A DNA stretch of 64,000 nucleotides from an uncultured Chloroflexota bacterium (GTDB lineage Bacteria > Chloroflexota > Anaerolineae > Anaerolineales > Anaerolineaceae), in NCBI GenBank assembly GCA_902774215.1, contig CACYHU010000006.1:51899-115898 (forward strand), given 5' to 3'. Below, in pieces: positions 26,701 through 33,525 of the stretch (positions within the stretch are counted from its first letter, which is position 1; each line of letters opens with the position of its first letter). Position numbers and translations under genes: made by a program. The notes beneath the pieces were generated by a model. That model was not told the origin of the DNA, did not search any database, and saw nothing but the letters and a program-made list of their open reading frames with translations.

Positions 26701-27348
26701 CGCAGCAGGACCGATACGATCGTGGCACGCCTGGATGAAATCTTTTCTGCAAGTCTTCCGGATGCCGAAGGGATTTTCCAGCTGGAAACGGAGCTGCAGC
26801 ATCAGCGGCTGATTTTGGAAAAAGATATCAATGTTGATTCGGAAAACCCCTATCTGAGTGCGCTGACTTATCTTGATGAAGTGCTGCGCTGGGCAGAGAT
26901 GATCACAGAATTTGATTTCGGGATCGAATTCCCTCAGGAAGTTTTTTCCGTAGAGCCCCTTTACCAGATTCGTCGGGTCGGAAAAGTCCTGTACGAGACG
27001 ATCCCGCCGCTGCTGATCGAGATCCAGCCAACGCTGGCAAGGGAAAACAAGTGGCTGGAACGCCGCACCCGTGTCCGCCAGACCCTGCAGCAGATCAACA
27101 GCTGCTATAAGGATCCCGGAAAAATCCGCAGTGCGCGCTTCCATGAGGTGGAGGAAGAAATTGATAAGATCACCATGATCGCGCTGCTGGATGTGGAAAA
27201 ACGGGCTTTGGATGAGGCGATCGATACCATCCATAAATACCGCAGGAGAAGAAGCCTGCTCGTCGCTGCCGGGGTTTCCCTGGTGATCATTCTGGGCGCT
27301 CTGTATTATTATCTGCCCTGGATCGCGGAAAAGCTTGGTATCGGTTAA
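23797..27348 (+). CDS. Large tail-anchored helical-repeat (TPR-like/coiled-coil) protein
   Basis: 1183 residues, almost wholly alpha-helical and rich in Glu, Gln, Arg and Leu. Many irregular helix hairpins share the pattern 'small step, A..L' (REAFERDELIKAEELINQAL; ADGFARMGDFRSAKRILSSF; REGELGAAESNIRMA). Similar hairpins occur in the kinase-like protein upstream. A single membrane helix at ~1153-1175 (SLLVAAGVSLVIILGALYYY) leaves about ten residues outside, so the bulk should be cytoplasmic and anchored by its tail. GGAGGAGG precedes the ATG. I do not recognise the family. A scaffold for the kinase/phosphoesterase pair is a reasonable guess from operon context only. Confidence 0.7.
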   Translation: MNKQDKEAAVKQSIIQLILKWKLSSAEVELQKNDSVLTDPTRKELKTVLEQYRSYDKLMFSAQENCEKNPVTARMMMSRIPQDILITHPSYRRINTKLQKKDDDTRIKAAEKKLDEAERYITVEIDQTKGEDALEAAKDIYPGWIENPEIRDRVEDLSRRSGMLGEGLWIQQEISALRETGGQAAYQRALELLNQYETLDLNSIGIKLFDVEEEREALLRMMVRADGSSWTYRLTPSASQEIIRLEQSIRSLEDAENKNLRVLINNNSRLLTVLIQEYEQLEPDSEQAIQAQARIAELREKNQRLQSDILAEVANRSEEYCRQAWDALREGELGAAESNIRMAGETGKPAGLGEDDYLGEVPLPTSVTDEINKLQGKLKEYQETRARVRKDIEDIRKQFYNEDDFTLNKLFSWKTSLDNCVKDDPHAPGLEQLHQEITERYRASVSYLMERTAFDIDNDLQKGDPQTAASRLDGVTPYFSTDEQKDFMTRQLKKINRAEGVSRKSQSMMDELMRLSDQAVNTLVCTDGDLESAKSLAKSISELYGDEDSAQPPESAAAIQRTLTRMQILHDSAEQINIFKALSASGPTSEAIQSAEGLEGSPLYELPAVKTLLASFWRGAGLSDKSSEADKGAYFARASRIAQESGNPELQHEISLTITGFNQRNDRGRQINLILESLQGFYDLGNYAAGVDFINNKISEDERQDQQVQILADKIEQAYRIEQAERLRGEAREAFERDELIKAEELINQALEFFYTVEGAQLQKSIVSKREDEEKDVRELQSFLDADFGTNVVLDEKGAAQIRYIRERLQRVDKRNIRDLELLGQIGELESAVNQLIDQETNEFAQMQTSFRNQLLSGPEGLGEAAEILKRIEARSWINNNRSEIMGMKAELGSVERMYSSLRTVIDQADGFARMGDFRSAKRILSSFTNENLQSYPGWLSAMKEGAERRIDALDVKYQEVQRIFDPNRSRTDTIVARLDEIFSASLPDAEGIFQLETELQHQRLILEKDINVDSENPYLSALTYLDEVLRWAEMITEFDFGIEFPQEVFSVEPLYQIRRVGKVLYETIPPLLIEIQPTLARENKWLERRTRVRQTLQQINSCYKDPGKIRSARFHEVEEEIDKITMIALLDVEKRALDEAIDTIHKYRRRRSLLVAAGVSLVIILGALYYYLPWIAEKLGIG

Positions 27349-27435
27349 AATTATCCTGCGGCAGCGGGAAATATCCTGCATACCGCCGGATCAGAGAAAG
27401 TCTTTGTTACAGCAGTAAAAAGGCAAAGGTTAAAT

Positions 27436-28356
27436 ATGAGTAAGACGGCAGTATTGATCCCCTGTTATAACGAGTCCCTGACCATTGAAAAAGTGGTGAA
27501 GGACTTCCGGCGTGTGCTGCCGGATGCCGATATTTATGTCTATGATAACAACTCTACGGATGGCTCCGCTGCGCTTGCTGAAAAAGCCGGGGCGATCGTG
27601 CGTTATGAATATAAGCAGGGGAAGGGAAATGTACTGCGGTCAATGTTCCGGGATATTGAAGCAGACTGTTATGTCATGGTGGACGCGGATGATACCTATC
27701 CTGCCGAAAATGCGCCTGAAATGGTACAGCTTGTCCTTGATGGACGGGCCGATATGGTGATCGGCGACCGGCTGAATACGACATATTTTGAGGAAAACAA
27801 ACGGCCGTTCCATGATTTCGGCAACAGACTGGTGCGGGGGCTGGTGAACCGTCTTTTTGACGGCAATCTGCAGGATATCATGACCGGCTACCGTGCCATG
27901 AACAGGCGTTTTGTCAAAGAATATCCGCTGCTCTCAAAGGGTTTTGAGGTGGAGACGGAAATGTCCCTGTTTGCGCTTGACGGAAATTATCTGGTGAGGG
28001 AAGTCCCTGTGGAATACCGGGACCGGCCTGCCGGGAGCGAGTCAAAATTAAACACCTTTTCGGATGGGTTCCGGGTATTAAAAATGATTCTCATGCTTTT
28101 CCGCGATTACAAACCGCTGCTGTTTTTTACGGTGCTTTCCGTAGTTTGTTTTGTTCTGGGTACCATTCTGGTGATCCCTGTCCTGCATGATTACGCGGTC
28201 ACTCACCTGGTGGAGCGTTTCCCGACGCTGTTTGTCTCGATTTTCCTGTACATTGCTTCTCTGCTGTTCTTCTGTTCGGGAATGATCCTTGATGTACTGA
28301 AAAACAATCAGCGGAAAACCCAGGAAACGATCGTCAAACAGATCAAACAGCATTAA
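27436..28356 (+). CDS. GT2 family glycosyltransferase (polyprenyl-phosphate type)
   Basis: 306 residues. The GT-A domain starts TAVLIPCYNESLTIEKVV, with VYDNNSTDGS and the metal site VMVDADDTYPAE, then GDRLNTTYF and an acceptor region DIMTGYRAMNRRF. Two C-terminal membrane helices end in a Lys/Gln-rich tail. The pattern matches DPM1-like enzymes loading a hexose onto a polyprenyl carrier. It stands between the kinase operon (88 nt away) and a minus-strand gene remnant that overlaps its stop. Sugar unknown. Confidence 0.87.
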   Translation: MSKTAVLIPCYNESLTIEKVVKDFRRVLPDADIYVYDNNSTDGSAALAEKAGAIVRYEYKQGKGNVLRSMFRDIEADCYVMVDADDTYPAENAPEMVQLVLDGRADMVIGDRLNTTYFEENKRPFHDFGNRLVRGLVNRLFDGNLQDIMTGYRAMNRRFVKEYPLLSKGFEVETEMSLFALDGNYLVREVPVEYRDRPAGSESKLNTFSDGFRVLKMILMLFRDYKPLLFFTVLSVVCFVLGTILVIPVLHDYAVTHLVERFPTLFVSIFLYIASLLFFCSGMILDVLKNNQRKTQETIVKQIKQH

Positions 28357-28508
28357 TACAAATCATCCATCGTAACTACATTGGTAAATGCGCTGCTGTA
28401 TTCATTCTGCCTGAGACCAAATTGTCTGCCATATACAGCAACAGGTTCCGCGCGGCCGCTGCTATATAATCTGTTCAAATCTTTTATTTCCCGGGATATT
28501 CCAATCAT
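28353..28508 (-). pseudogene. Internally deleted remnant of an AAA/DUF234-type ATPase gene
   Basis: A 51-codon ORF with GAGG six bases before its ATG. The first 29 residues (MIGISREIKDLNRLYSSGRA, then EPVAVYGRQ) match the opening of archaeal-type AAA ATPases just before the P-loop. The last 22 (FGLRQNEYSSAFTNVVTMDD) match their extreme C-terminus. Everything between, about 350-400 residues in a full gene, is missing, so the two ends are fused in frame. Its last four bases overlap the stop of the GT2 gene on the other strand. It is probably an inert scar, but the retained ribosome binding site leaves open a small expressed protein. Confidence 0.6.
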
Positions 28509-28680
28509 AGCTGCCTCTCTTTCTGTTTAAATCAGCGGTGAACACAGGATTTTCAGCTTTCACCGCTGGTTTAATAATTAGACTTGACAGTTATTCCTTC
28601 AACGAATAAGCAGAAATAAAAAGGAATTCTAAAGCCTGGCTTGTGCGGCGGCCGGATTTGAACCTCTGCGGCATTAATAA
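28509..28680. other. Intergenic region with tRNA 3'-end-like fragment
   Basis: No gene. On the minus strand 28645-28672 reads AGGTTCAAATCCGGCCGCCG, like a T-loop and acceptor end of a tRNA. The 5' two thirds are absent (a terminator hairpin occupies that position) and the T-stem does not pair. CAGCGGTGAA/TTCACCGCTG (about 28531-28567) can form another hairpin. Confidence 0.3.
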
Positions 28681-28730
28681 AAAAACAGACAGGCCCCGGT
28701 GTATCGGTACATCGGGGCCTGTCTGTTTTT
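28681..28730 (-). terminator. Strong bidirectional intrinsic terminator
   Basis: A perfect 18-bp stem (AAAAACAGACAGGCCCCG and its complement) with a 14-nt loop and T/A tails on both sides. It lies 10 nt beyond the stop of the minus-strand acetyltransferase gene. Confidence 0.88.
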
Positions 28731-28739
28731 TTATTTTTA

Positions 28740-29282
28740 TCAGTTGATCCCGTCAGAATGCAGGTCGAAACCGCATTTCGGACAGATCAGGTCGTCTCCG
28801 ACCCGGGTGCCGCAGCGGCAGACTTTGCCGATAGGGCGGGCGGGATTGCCGACCACGAGGGTATAAGGCGGTACGTCATCAGCCACCACCGAACCGGCAC
28901 CGACCATGCAGTATCGGCCCAGCGTGTGGCGGCAGACGACGGTCGCGTTAGCACCGATCGACGCGCCTTTTTCGACTCTTGTTTCGGAAACTTCCCAGTC
29001 CGGATTGCACGCACGGGGGTAATAATCATTTGTAAATGCGGCATTCGGACCGATGAAGACATCATCTTCCACGGTCACACCGTTATAAACGGAAACACCG
29101 TTCTGGATCTTGACATTATTGCCGATTTTCACAGCGTGATCGATATAAACATCTTTGGAAATGATGCAGTTTGTGCCGATCTCAGCTTCTTCACGCACCT
29201 GGACATTGATCCAGATCTTTGTTCCGTCGCCGATCTTTGCTTTGTCTGAGACATGTGCGGTTGGGTCGATATAAATACTCAT
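28740..29282 (-). CDS. WlbB/WbpD-like sugar N-acetyltransferase (hexapeptide repeat)
   Basis: 180 residues of left-handed beta-helix with many hexapeptide turns (IGDGTKIWINVQVREEAEIG; KIGNNVKIQNGVSVY). It has the His-containing catalytic area FTNDYYPRACNPDW and the CoA-binding VVADDVPPYTLVVGNPAR. It best fits enzymes acetylating the 3-amino group of UDP-2-acetamido-3-amino sugars. The tail has a CxC...CxxC cluster (VCRCGTRVGDDLICPKCGFD) that may bind zinc. Its ATG overlaps the aminotransferase stop (ATGA), so amination and acetylation are coupled steps. The dehydrogenase and epimerase of the pathway are not in the window. Confidence 0.83.
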   Translation of the reverse strand: MSIYIDPTAHVSDKAKIGDGTKIWINVQVREEAEIGTNCIISKDVYIDHAVKIGNNVKIQNGVSVYNGVTVEDDVFIGPNAAFTNDYYPRACNPDWEVSETRVEKGASIGANATVVCRHTLGRYCMVGAGSVVADDVPPYTLVVGNPARPIGKVCRCGTRVGDDLICPKCGFDLHSDGIN

Positions 29283-30373
29283 GCTTCCCCTTTGAATTCA
29301 TTGACAACGCGGGCAACTTCCGCGACTTCTTCATCAGTCAGCCCCGGATGGACGGGCAGGGAGACGACCTGTTGTTTGACGGTATCTGTTACCGGCCATT
29401 CGGTTTGGAACCCCATGGAAGCGTAGCATTTCTGCTCCGGGATGGAGAGCGGGTAAAAGACACCGTATCCGACACCGTTGGCTTCCAGATGCCTGAGGAA
29501 GGCATCGCGCTGACCGAGCGCAATTTTGACGGTGTATTGATGGAAAACGTGTTTTGCGCCTTCCGGCTCAACCGGAGTTTCCACCAGCGGATTTTCAATA
29601 TGTTCGTTCAGGTAAGCTGCGTGTGCCCGGCGGGTTTCATTGAAGCCTTCCAGCTTTTTGAGCTGGCACCGGCCGATCGCACCGGCGATATTGGTCATAC
29701 GGTAGTTGTAGCCGATCTCATCATGATGATAGCGCACTTCCATGCCATGGTTGATGAGCAGACGGCATCTGCGGTTGGTTTCCGCGTCATGTGTAACGAC
29801 TGCACCGCCTTCGGAGGTGGTCATGTTTTTGGTGGGATAGAAGCTGAAGCAGCCGGCATTTCCGAAGGTCCCGGCTTTTTTCCCTTTCCATTCAGCACCG
29901 TGTGCCTGGGCGCAGTCTTCAATGAGCAGCAGATCATGCTTGCGGACGATCTCCATGATCGCGTCCATGTCGCAGGCAAGGCCGAACAAATGAACGATCA
30001 GCAGCGCTTTGGCTTCAGGATGCTCTTCCAGGGCTTTTTCGATCGAACCCGGATCAATGAGGAATGTATCCGGATCGATCTCTGCAAATACCGGAGTGGC
30101 TCCTGTGTAAACGATGGCGTTGGTGGAGGCGATAAAGGAAAACGGTGTTGTGATGACGGTGTCTCCCTTCCCGATGCCCAGCGCGCGCAGCCCGACTTCC
30201 AGCGCAGTTGTGCCGGAGGTGGTGGCAGTGCAGTATTCAATGCCGAGATATTCGGCAAATTCTTTTTCAAATTCGCTGACAACACTTCCGCAGGCGATCA
30301 TGCCGGAATCCAAAACGTCCAGCACCGCCTGTTTTTCTTCAGGTCCCATCAATGGTTTTGCAATATTGATCAT
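29279..30373 (-). CDS. DegT/DnrJ/EryC1/StrS sugar aminotransferase (WlbC/WbpE-like)
   Basis: 364 residues, a PLP-dependent aminotransferase of nucleotide sugars. The N-terminal substrate region has GPEEKQAVLDVLDSGMIACG. TATTSGTTALEVGLRALGIG binds the PLP phosphate, and LLIEDCAQAHGAEWKGKKAG has the Asp that holds the pyridine nitrogen. The Schiff-base Lys is in CFSFYPTKNMTTSEGG. AGAGGA lies 5 nt before the ATG. Paired by overlap with the acetyltransferase, it should make the 3-amino precursor of a diacetamido sugar for a surface glycan. The exact sugar is inferred from the partner. Confidence 0.9.
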   Translation of the reverse strand: MINIAKPLMGPEEKQAVLDVLDSGMIACGSVVSEFEKEFAEYLGIEYCTATTSGTTALEVGLRALGIGKGDTVITTPFSFIASTNAIVYTGATPVFAEIDPDTFLIDPGSIEKALEEHPEAKALLIVHLFGLACDMDAIMEIVRKHDLLLIEDCAQAHGAEWKGKKAGTFGNAGCFSFYPTKNMTTSEGGAVVTHDAETNRRCRLLINHGMEVRYHHDEIGYNYRMTNIAGAIGRCQLKKLEGFNETRRAHAAYLNEHIENPLVETPVEPEGAKHVFHQYTVKIALGQRDAFLRHLEANGVGYGVFYPLSIPEQKCYASMGFQTEWPVTDTVKQQVVSLPVHPGLTDEEVAEVARVVNEFKGEA

Positions 30374-30531
30374 TCTGTCCTCTTTCTTTGAAGCCGGTTC
30401 CCCGGCATTAACCTTGTTACTATTTTATCTTGCTAAAGAAAATAAATCCAATATTTTTTTATCTTTGTGAATATAATTATCTTTAAACATGAGACATATT
30501 TTATTACTGTGTTTATAAAGGTATTGAAAAA

Positions 30532-31755
30532 ATGGAATTACTTGACCGATTTATCCGTTATGTAAAAATTTATACCACCTCTGATCCGGGTTCTCAGACG
30601 GTGCCGACCACCGCTCGGCAGCTGGACCTTGCGAAGGTCCTGTGTGAAGACCTTAAAGAAATCGGCATTGAAGATGCGCGTATTTCCGAAACAGGTTATG
30701 TTTACGGTTCCATCCCTGCTTCCTCGGGCTGTGAATCAGCACCGGCTTTAGGGCTGATCGCGCACATGGACACCGCTCCGGCCTTCACCGGGGAAAATGT
30801 AAACCCGCAGATGATCCCGAATTATGACGGGAAATATGTGAAGCTCGGCAGCAGTGGCCTCGAACTTGACGCGGAAATGTTCCCCTGGCTGCCTTCTCTT
30901 GCCGGGAGGACGCTCATCACTACCGATGGAATGACACTCCTCGGTGCGGATGATAAAGCCGGAGTGACCGCTGTTATCTGTGCGGTGGAAAAAGTGCTGA
31001 ATGATGGCCTTCCGCATGGGAAGATCTGCGTTGCCTTTACACCGGATGAAGAAGTCGGCAGAGGTCCGGATCATTTTGATGTCAGCGGTTTCGGTGCGGA
31101 CTATGCTTATACGGTTGACGGCGGCCCGGAAAATGAGGTCAGCTTTGACAATTTCAACGCGGCCGCAGCCACGGTGAAGGTCAAAGGCTTTTCGATCCAT
31201 CCCGGTGAATCCAAAAATAAGATGGTCAACGCGGGTCTGGTGCTGTGCGAGTTCAACAGTATGCTGCCTGCCGGGGATACCCCGCGTGATACCGAAGGGT
31301 ATCAGGGGTTTTTCCATATGACAGAGATCAGCGGTAAAACGGAATGCGCTGAAAGTCATTATATTATCCGTGAATTTGATAAGCATCTTTTCGAAGGCCG
31401 CAAACAGACCATGCTTCATATTGCGGAGCTGCTGAATGATAAATACGGGAAAGGAACAGTCACTGTTGAGATCAAAGACCAGTACCGCAACATGCGTGAG
31501 ATCATCGAAAAGTATTCCTTTCTGATGGATTATGCTGACCGGGCTATTGAATCTGTCGGTCTGAAACCGACCCACACACCGACACGCGGCGGTACAGATG
31601 GTGCCACCTTGTCTTTCATGGGCCTGCCCTGTCCGAATCTCGGTACCGGCGGTTATGCCTTTCATGGCCCGTTTGAGCATGTAACGCTTGAAGGGATGGA
31701 AAAATCCCGTGATATTCTGCTGGCATTGATCCACCTTTTCAGTATAGAAAAATAA
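30532..31755 (+). CDS. pepT: Peptidase T (tripeptide aminopeptidase, M20B)
   Basis: 407 residues, cytosolic dinuclear zinc tripeptidase. Zinc ligands and catalytic residues sit in GLIAHMDTAPAFTGENV (His78, Asp80), TTDGMTLLGADDKAGVTAVI, FTPDEEVGRGPDHFD and TPTRGGTDGATLSFMGLPCP. The dimerisation lid domain lies between, with FSIHPGESKNKMVNAG. AAAGG precedes the ATG by 9 nt. The length is normal. It likely recycles peptides, in line with the solute-binding protein at the window end, though the two are far apart. Confidence 0.95.
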   Translation: MELLDRFIRYVKIYTTSDPGSQTVPTTARQLDLAKVLCEDLKEIGIEDARISETGYVYGSIPASSGCESAPALGLIAHMDTAPAFTGENVNPQMIPNYDGKYVKLGSSGLELDAEMFPWLPSLAGRTLITTDGMTLLGADDKAGVTAVICAVEKVLNDGLPHGKICVAFTPDEEVGRGPDHFDVSGFGADYAYTVDGGPENEVSFDNFNAAAATVKVKGFSIHPGESKNKMVNAGLVLCEFNSMLPAGDTPRDTEGYQGFFHMTEISGKTECAESHYIIREFDKHLFEGRKQTMLHIAELLNDKYGKGTVTVEIKDQYRNMREIIEKYSFLMDYADRAIESVGLKPTHTPTRGGTDGATLSFMGLPCPNLGTGGYAFHGPFEHVTLEGMEKSRDILLALIHLFSIEK

Positions 31756-31881
31756 AATGTAAAGACAGGAAAGCACTGATCGACCAGATTTGAGGGACGG
31801 TTACGAAAGATGAACGGAACTGTTCCCCGGTCAATACAAAAGCCGCTCAGTGTTTCCATAGAATTTGAAGGAGATAAGATT

Positions 31882-32262
31882 ATGGAAAAAACAGTTGTCA
31901 AAACCAACAAAGCACCGGCTGCCATCGGCCCTTATTCCGCCGGTATCCGTGCCGGAAATTTTGTATTCACTGCCGGTCAGATCCCGCTGGATCCGGAAAC
32001 CGGTGCCATGGCTGAAACGATTGAGGAGCAGACCCGTCAGTCTCTTTCCAATGTAAAAGCCATCCTGGAAGCAGCCGGTACTGACCTTGCCCATGTGGTC
32101 AAGACCACGGTCTTTCTGCAGTCCATGGGAGATTTCGCTGCCATGAACGGGGTTTACGCGGAATTTTTCACGGAAAACTGCCCCGCACGCTCAGCCGTTG
32201 AAGTCGCCTGCCTGCCCAAAAATGCAAAGGTTGAAATTGAAGCGATTGCCTTGATCGACTGA
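31882..32262 (+). CDS. RidA family enamine/imine deaminase
   Basis: 126 residues, starting after GAAGGAG at ATG 31882; the frame is open 72 nt upstream but lacks similarity. The family signatures [20 protein letters not shown] and [16 protein letters not shown] are present, as is the Arg that binds the ligand carboxylate in [13 protein letters not shown]. It hydrolyses reactive 2-aminoacrylate-type intermediates. It may follow pepT in one transcript (126 nt gap). Copy 2 of the dispersed repeat begins 22 nt after its stop. Confidence 0.93.
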   Translation: MEKTVVKTNKAPAAIGPYSAGIRAGNFVFTAGQIPLDPETGAMAETIEEQTRQSLSNVKAILEAAGTDLAHVVKTTVFLQSMGDFAAMNGVYAEFFTENCPARSAVEVACLPKNAKVEIEAIALID

Positions 32263-32284
32263 AAACCGATCACCTGCAAACCAT

Positions 32285-32706
32285 AAAGGGGCTGCCGCAC
32301 ATGATATGTACGACAGCCTTTTTCAGAAATACCATCAAAAGCAAATGCTCCGCAATGGTAGGCGGGCAGCAGGTCTTGCCGGATGGAGAACTTCCCGCAC
32401 TATGGAGATATTACCGGGGCCGGTCGGGCTGACCTTCTGTCATCCGCCGGCTCTGGCGCCTTTAAATATTACGAAACGGCTCATCTTTTGTTTTTGGAAA
32501 TCATCTGAATAATCGTATAATCAACGGAGTGATTCAGCAGCTTATACAGGGGTGTCGGTGGACACGCGTGAGCTTGCTCAGCGCGTGTCCACCGACTGAA
32601 TTAACCGGGACGCGGGAATCACTTTCGCTCCCAGCTGACGTTTATTCCGCGTCCCTGCGAAGCACTCCCTTCCGATGGCTTTTCAAAATTCATTCTGAGC
32701 CGGCAG
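32285..32706. repeat. Dispersed intergenic repeat, copy 2 (long form)
   Basis: Begins with a terminator-like hairpin (GGGGCTGCCG ... CGACAGCC then five T) and shares its first ~190 nt with the copy at 63804. It shares its last ~60 nt (CGCGTCCCTGCGAAGCACTC through CTTTTCAAAATT) with copy 1. Its middle holds a very stable hairpin at 32554-32596. A short reading frame inside is not conserved in frame across copies, so the element is taken as non-coding. The rest of the 32263-32825 gap is described under the tandem repeat and promoter. Confidence 0.7.
32554..32596. repeat. 43-nt near-perfect palindrome inside the repeat
   Basis: GTCGGTGGACACGCG pairs with CGCGTGTCCACCGAC; within it TGAGC pairs with GCTCA around TT, with a one-base bulge. 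Twenty base pairs in all. No U-tract follows, so it is not a terminator. It could be a recombinase, protein-binding or RNA-stability element. Confidence 0.7.
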
Positions 32707-32775
32707 AACAGACTGTAACGACTCATTCTCTCTGAGAGCGCTGATATTCGTGTTCTCTTAACTGCTGCCTGCTGC

Positions 32776-32819
32776 ATATTGCCGGCGATTACAAAAAATA
32801 TTGCCAGCGATTACAAAAA
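32776..32819. repeat. 22-nt direct tandem repeat upstream of marR promoter
   Basis: Two copies (32776-32797, 32798-32819) of a unit reading ATATTGCCGGCGATTACAAA plus two A, differing at one base. They lie 7 nt before the -35 box of the MarR-type gene and could be a binding site pair. Confidence 0.7.
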
Positions 32820-32825
32820 ATGGTC

Positions 32826-32861
32826 TTGACAAAAAAAAACCGTTAGATTAAACTAATGGTT
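32826..32861 (+). promoter_or_regulatory. marR promoter with overlapping palindromic operator
   Basis: TTGACA at 32826-32831 and TAAACT at 32849-32854 with a 17-nt spacer. An inverted repeat AACCGTTAG (32838-32846) / CTAATGGTT (32853-32861) covers the -10 region, with a 6-nt centre. MarR-family proteins usually bind such palindromes and repress their own gene, so autoregulation is likely. Confidence 0.65.
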
Positions 32862-32885
32862 ATAATCTATAAATCGGGTTGTAAA

Positions 32886-33329
32886 ATGAATAAAGAACAG
32901 GCAGCTCACGAATTGAACCAGATCCATATCGTGTATGCAAAGCAGCTCACGCAAATCGGTAATGCACTTTCTTCCAGCGGAGAAGACGGAGTGATCCTTT
33001 GGCTCTGTCAGCAGGAGGGAGATATTTTTGCGGTCGATATTATTGACCATTTTGGCCTTACACCGGGCCGGGTCGCAAATATCCTGAAAAAACTGGAAGA
33101 AAAAGATTATATTTTCCGGCATCATAACTGCAAAGACTTGCGTAAATCCTGTATTTACCTTACGGAAACAGGATCTGCTTATGCCCGGGAGCTCTACAGA
33201 CGGATGAATGACGCCCATCTGCACATTATTGATGAGATGGGGGAAGAAAACATTCAGCTTTTTCTGTACATAATTAAAGAAATTATTCACAAGATTGATA
33301 ACGGAATGGATATTTCCCAACTAATATAA
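32886..33329 (+). CDS. MarR family transcriptional regulator
   Basis: 147 residues from ATG 32886. An ATG ten codons earlier falls inside the operator palindrome and is rejected. The winged helix is recognisable: AVDIIDHFGLTPGRVANILK is the recognition helix, RHHNCKDLRKSCIYLTETGS the wing. Flanking helices form the dimer interface. It lies just ahead of the iron-uptake genes, so control of feoAB by metal or redox state is plausible but not shown. No clear metal-binding cluster is visible beyond a single HHNC. Confidence 0.85.
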   Translation: MNKEQAAHELNQIHIVYAKQLTQIGNALSSSGEDGVILWLCQQEGDIFAVDIIDHFGLTPGRVANILKKLEEKDYIFRHHNCKDLRKSCIYLTETGSAYARELYRRMNDAHLHIIDEMGEENIQLFLYIIKEIIHKIDNGMDISQLI

Positions 33330-33359
33330 ACCCCGTCAATAAAAAAGTGTTATATTATT

Positions 33360-33488
33360 ATAGTTACTGTCAGGGAACCACTGATTCTGTGAGGTGGGGA
33401 TAATTCGTGTATGCGAAACTGTCCTCAAACCGGTTTTGTTACTGATCTGCGTTTCCAGGGCATAGCTTATTGATAATTAGCTTTTTTA
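33360..33488 (+). promoter_or_regulatory. Structured leader with terminator upstream of feoB
   Basis: The 196-nt gap before feoB folds readily: GGGGATAATTCG/CGAAACTGTCCT forms a hairpin near 33397-33425, CCAC/GTGG an earlier one. AGCTTATT GAT AATTAGCT (33464-33482, one mismatch) followed by six T forms an intrinsic-terminator shape ending 38 nt before the start codon. A T/A-rich -10-like sequence lies at 33353-33363. This suggests transcription attenuation of feoB. I could not match it to the NiCo/Sensei (czcD) or any other riboswitch consensus. Confidence 0.4.
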
Positions 33489-33525
33489 TAGATATTTGTA
33501 TGATCTGATTACGGTGAGGAAAAAA

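Noticed and set aside
28645..28672. tRNA gene
   Set aside because: Only T-loop and acceptor-like bases are present; the T-stem does not pair and the 5' part is a terminator hairpin.
32856..32885. Earlier ATG for the MarR gene
   Set aside because: It falls inside the palindrome over the -10 box and before the likely transcription start.
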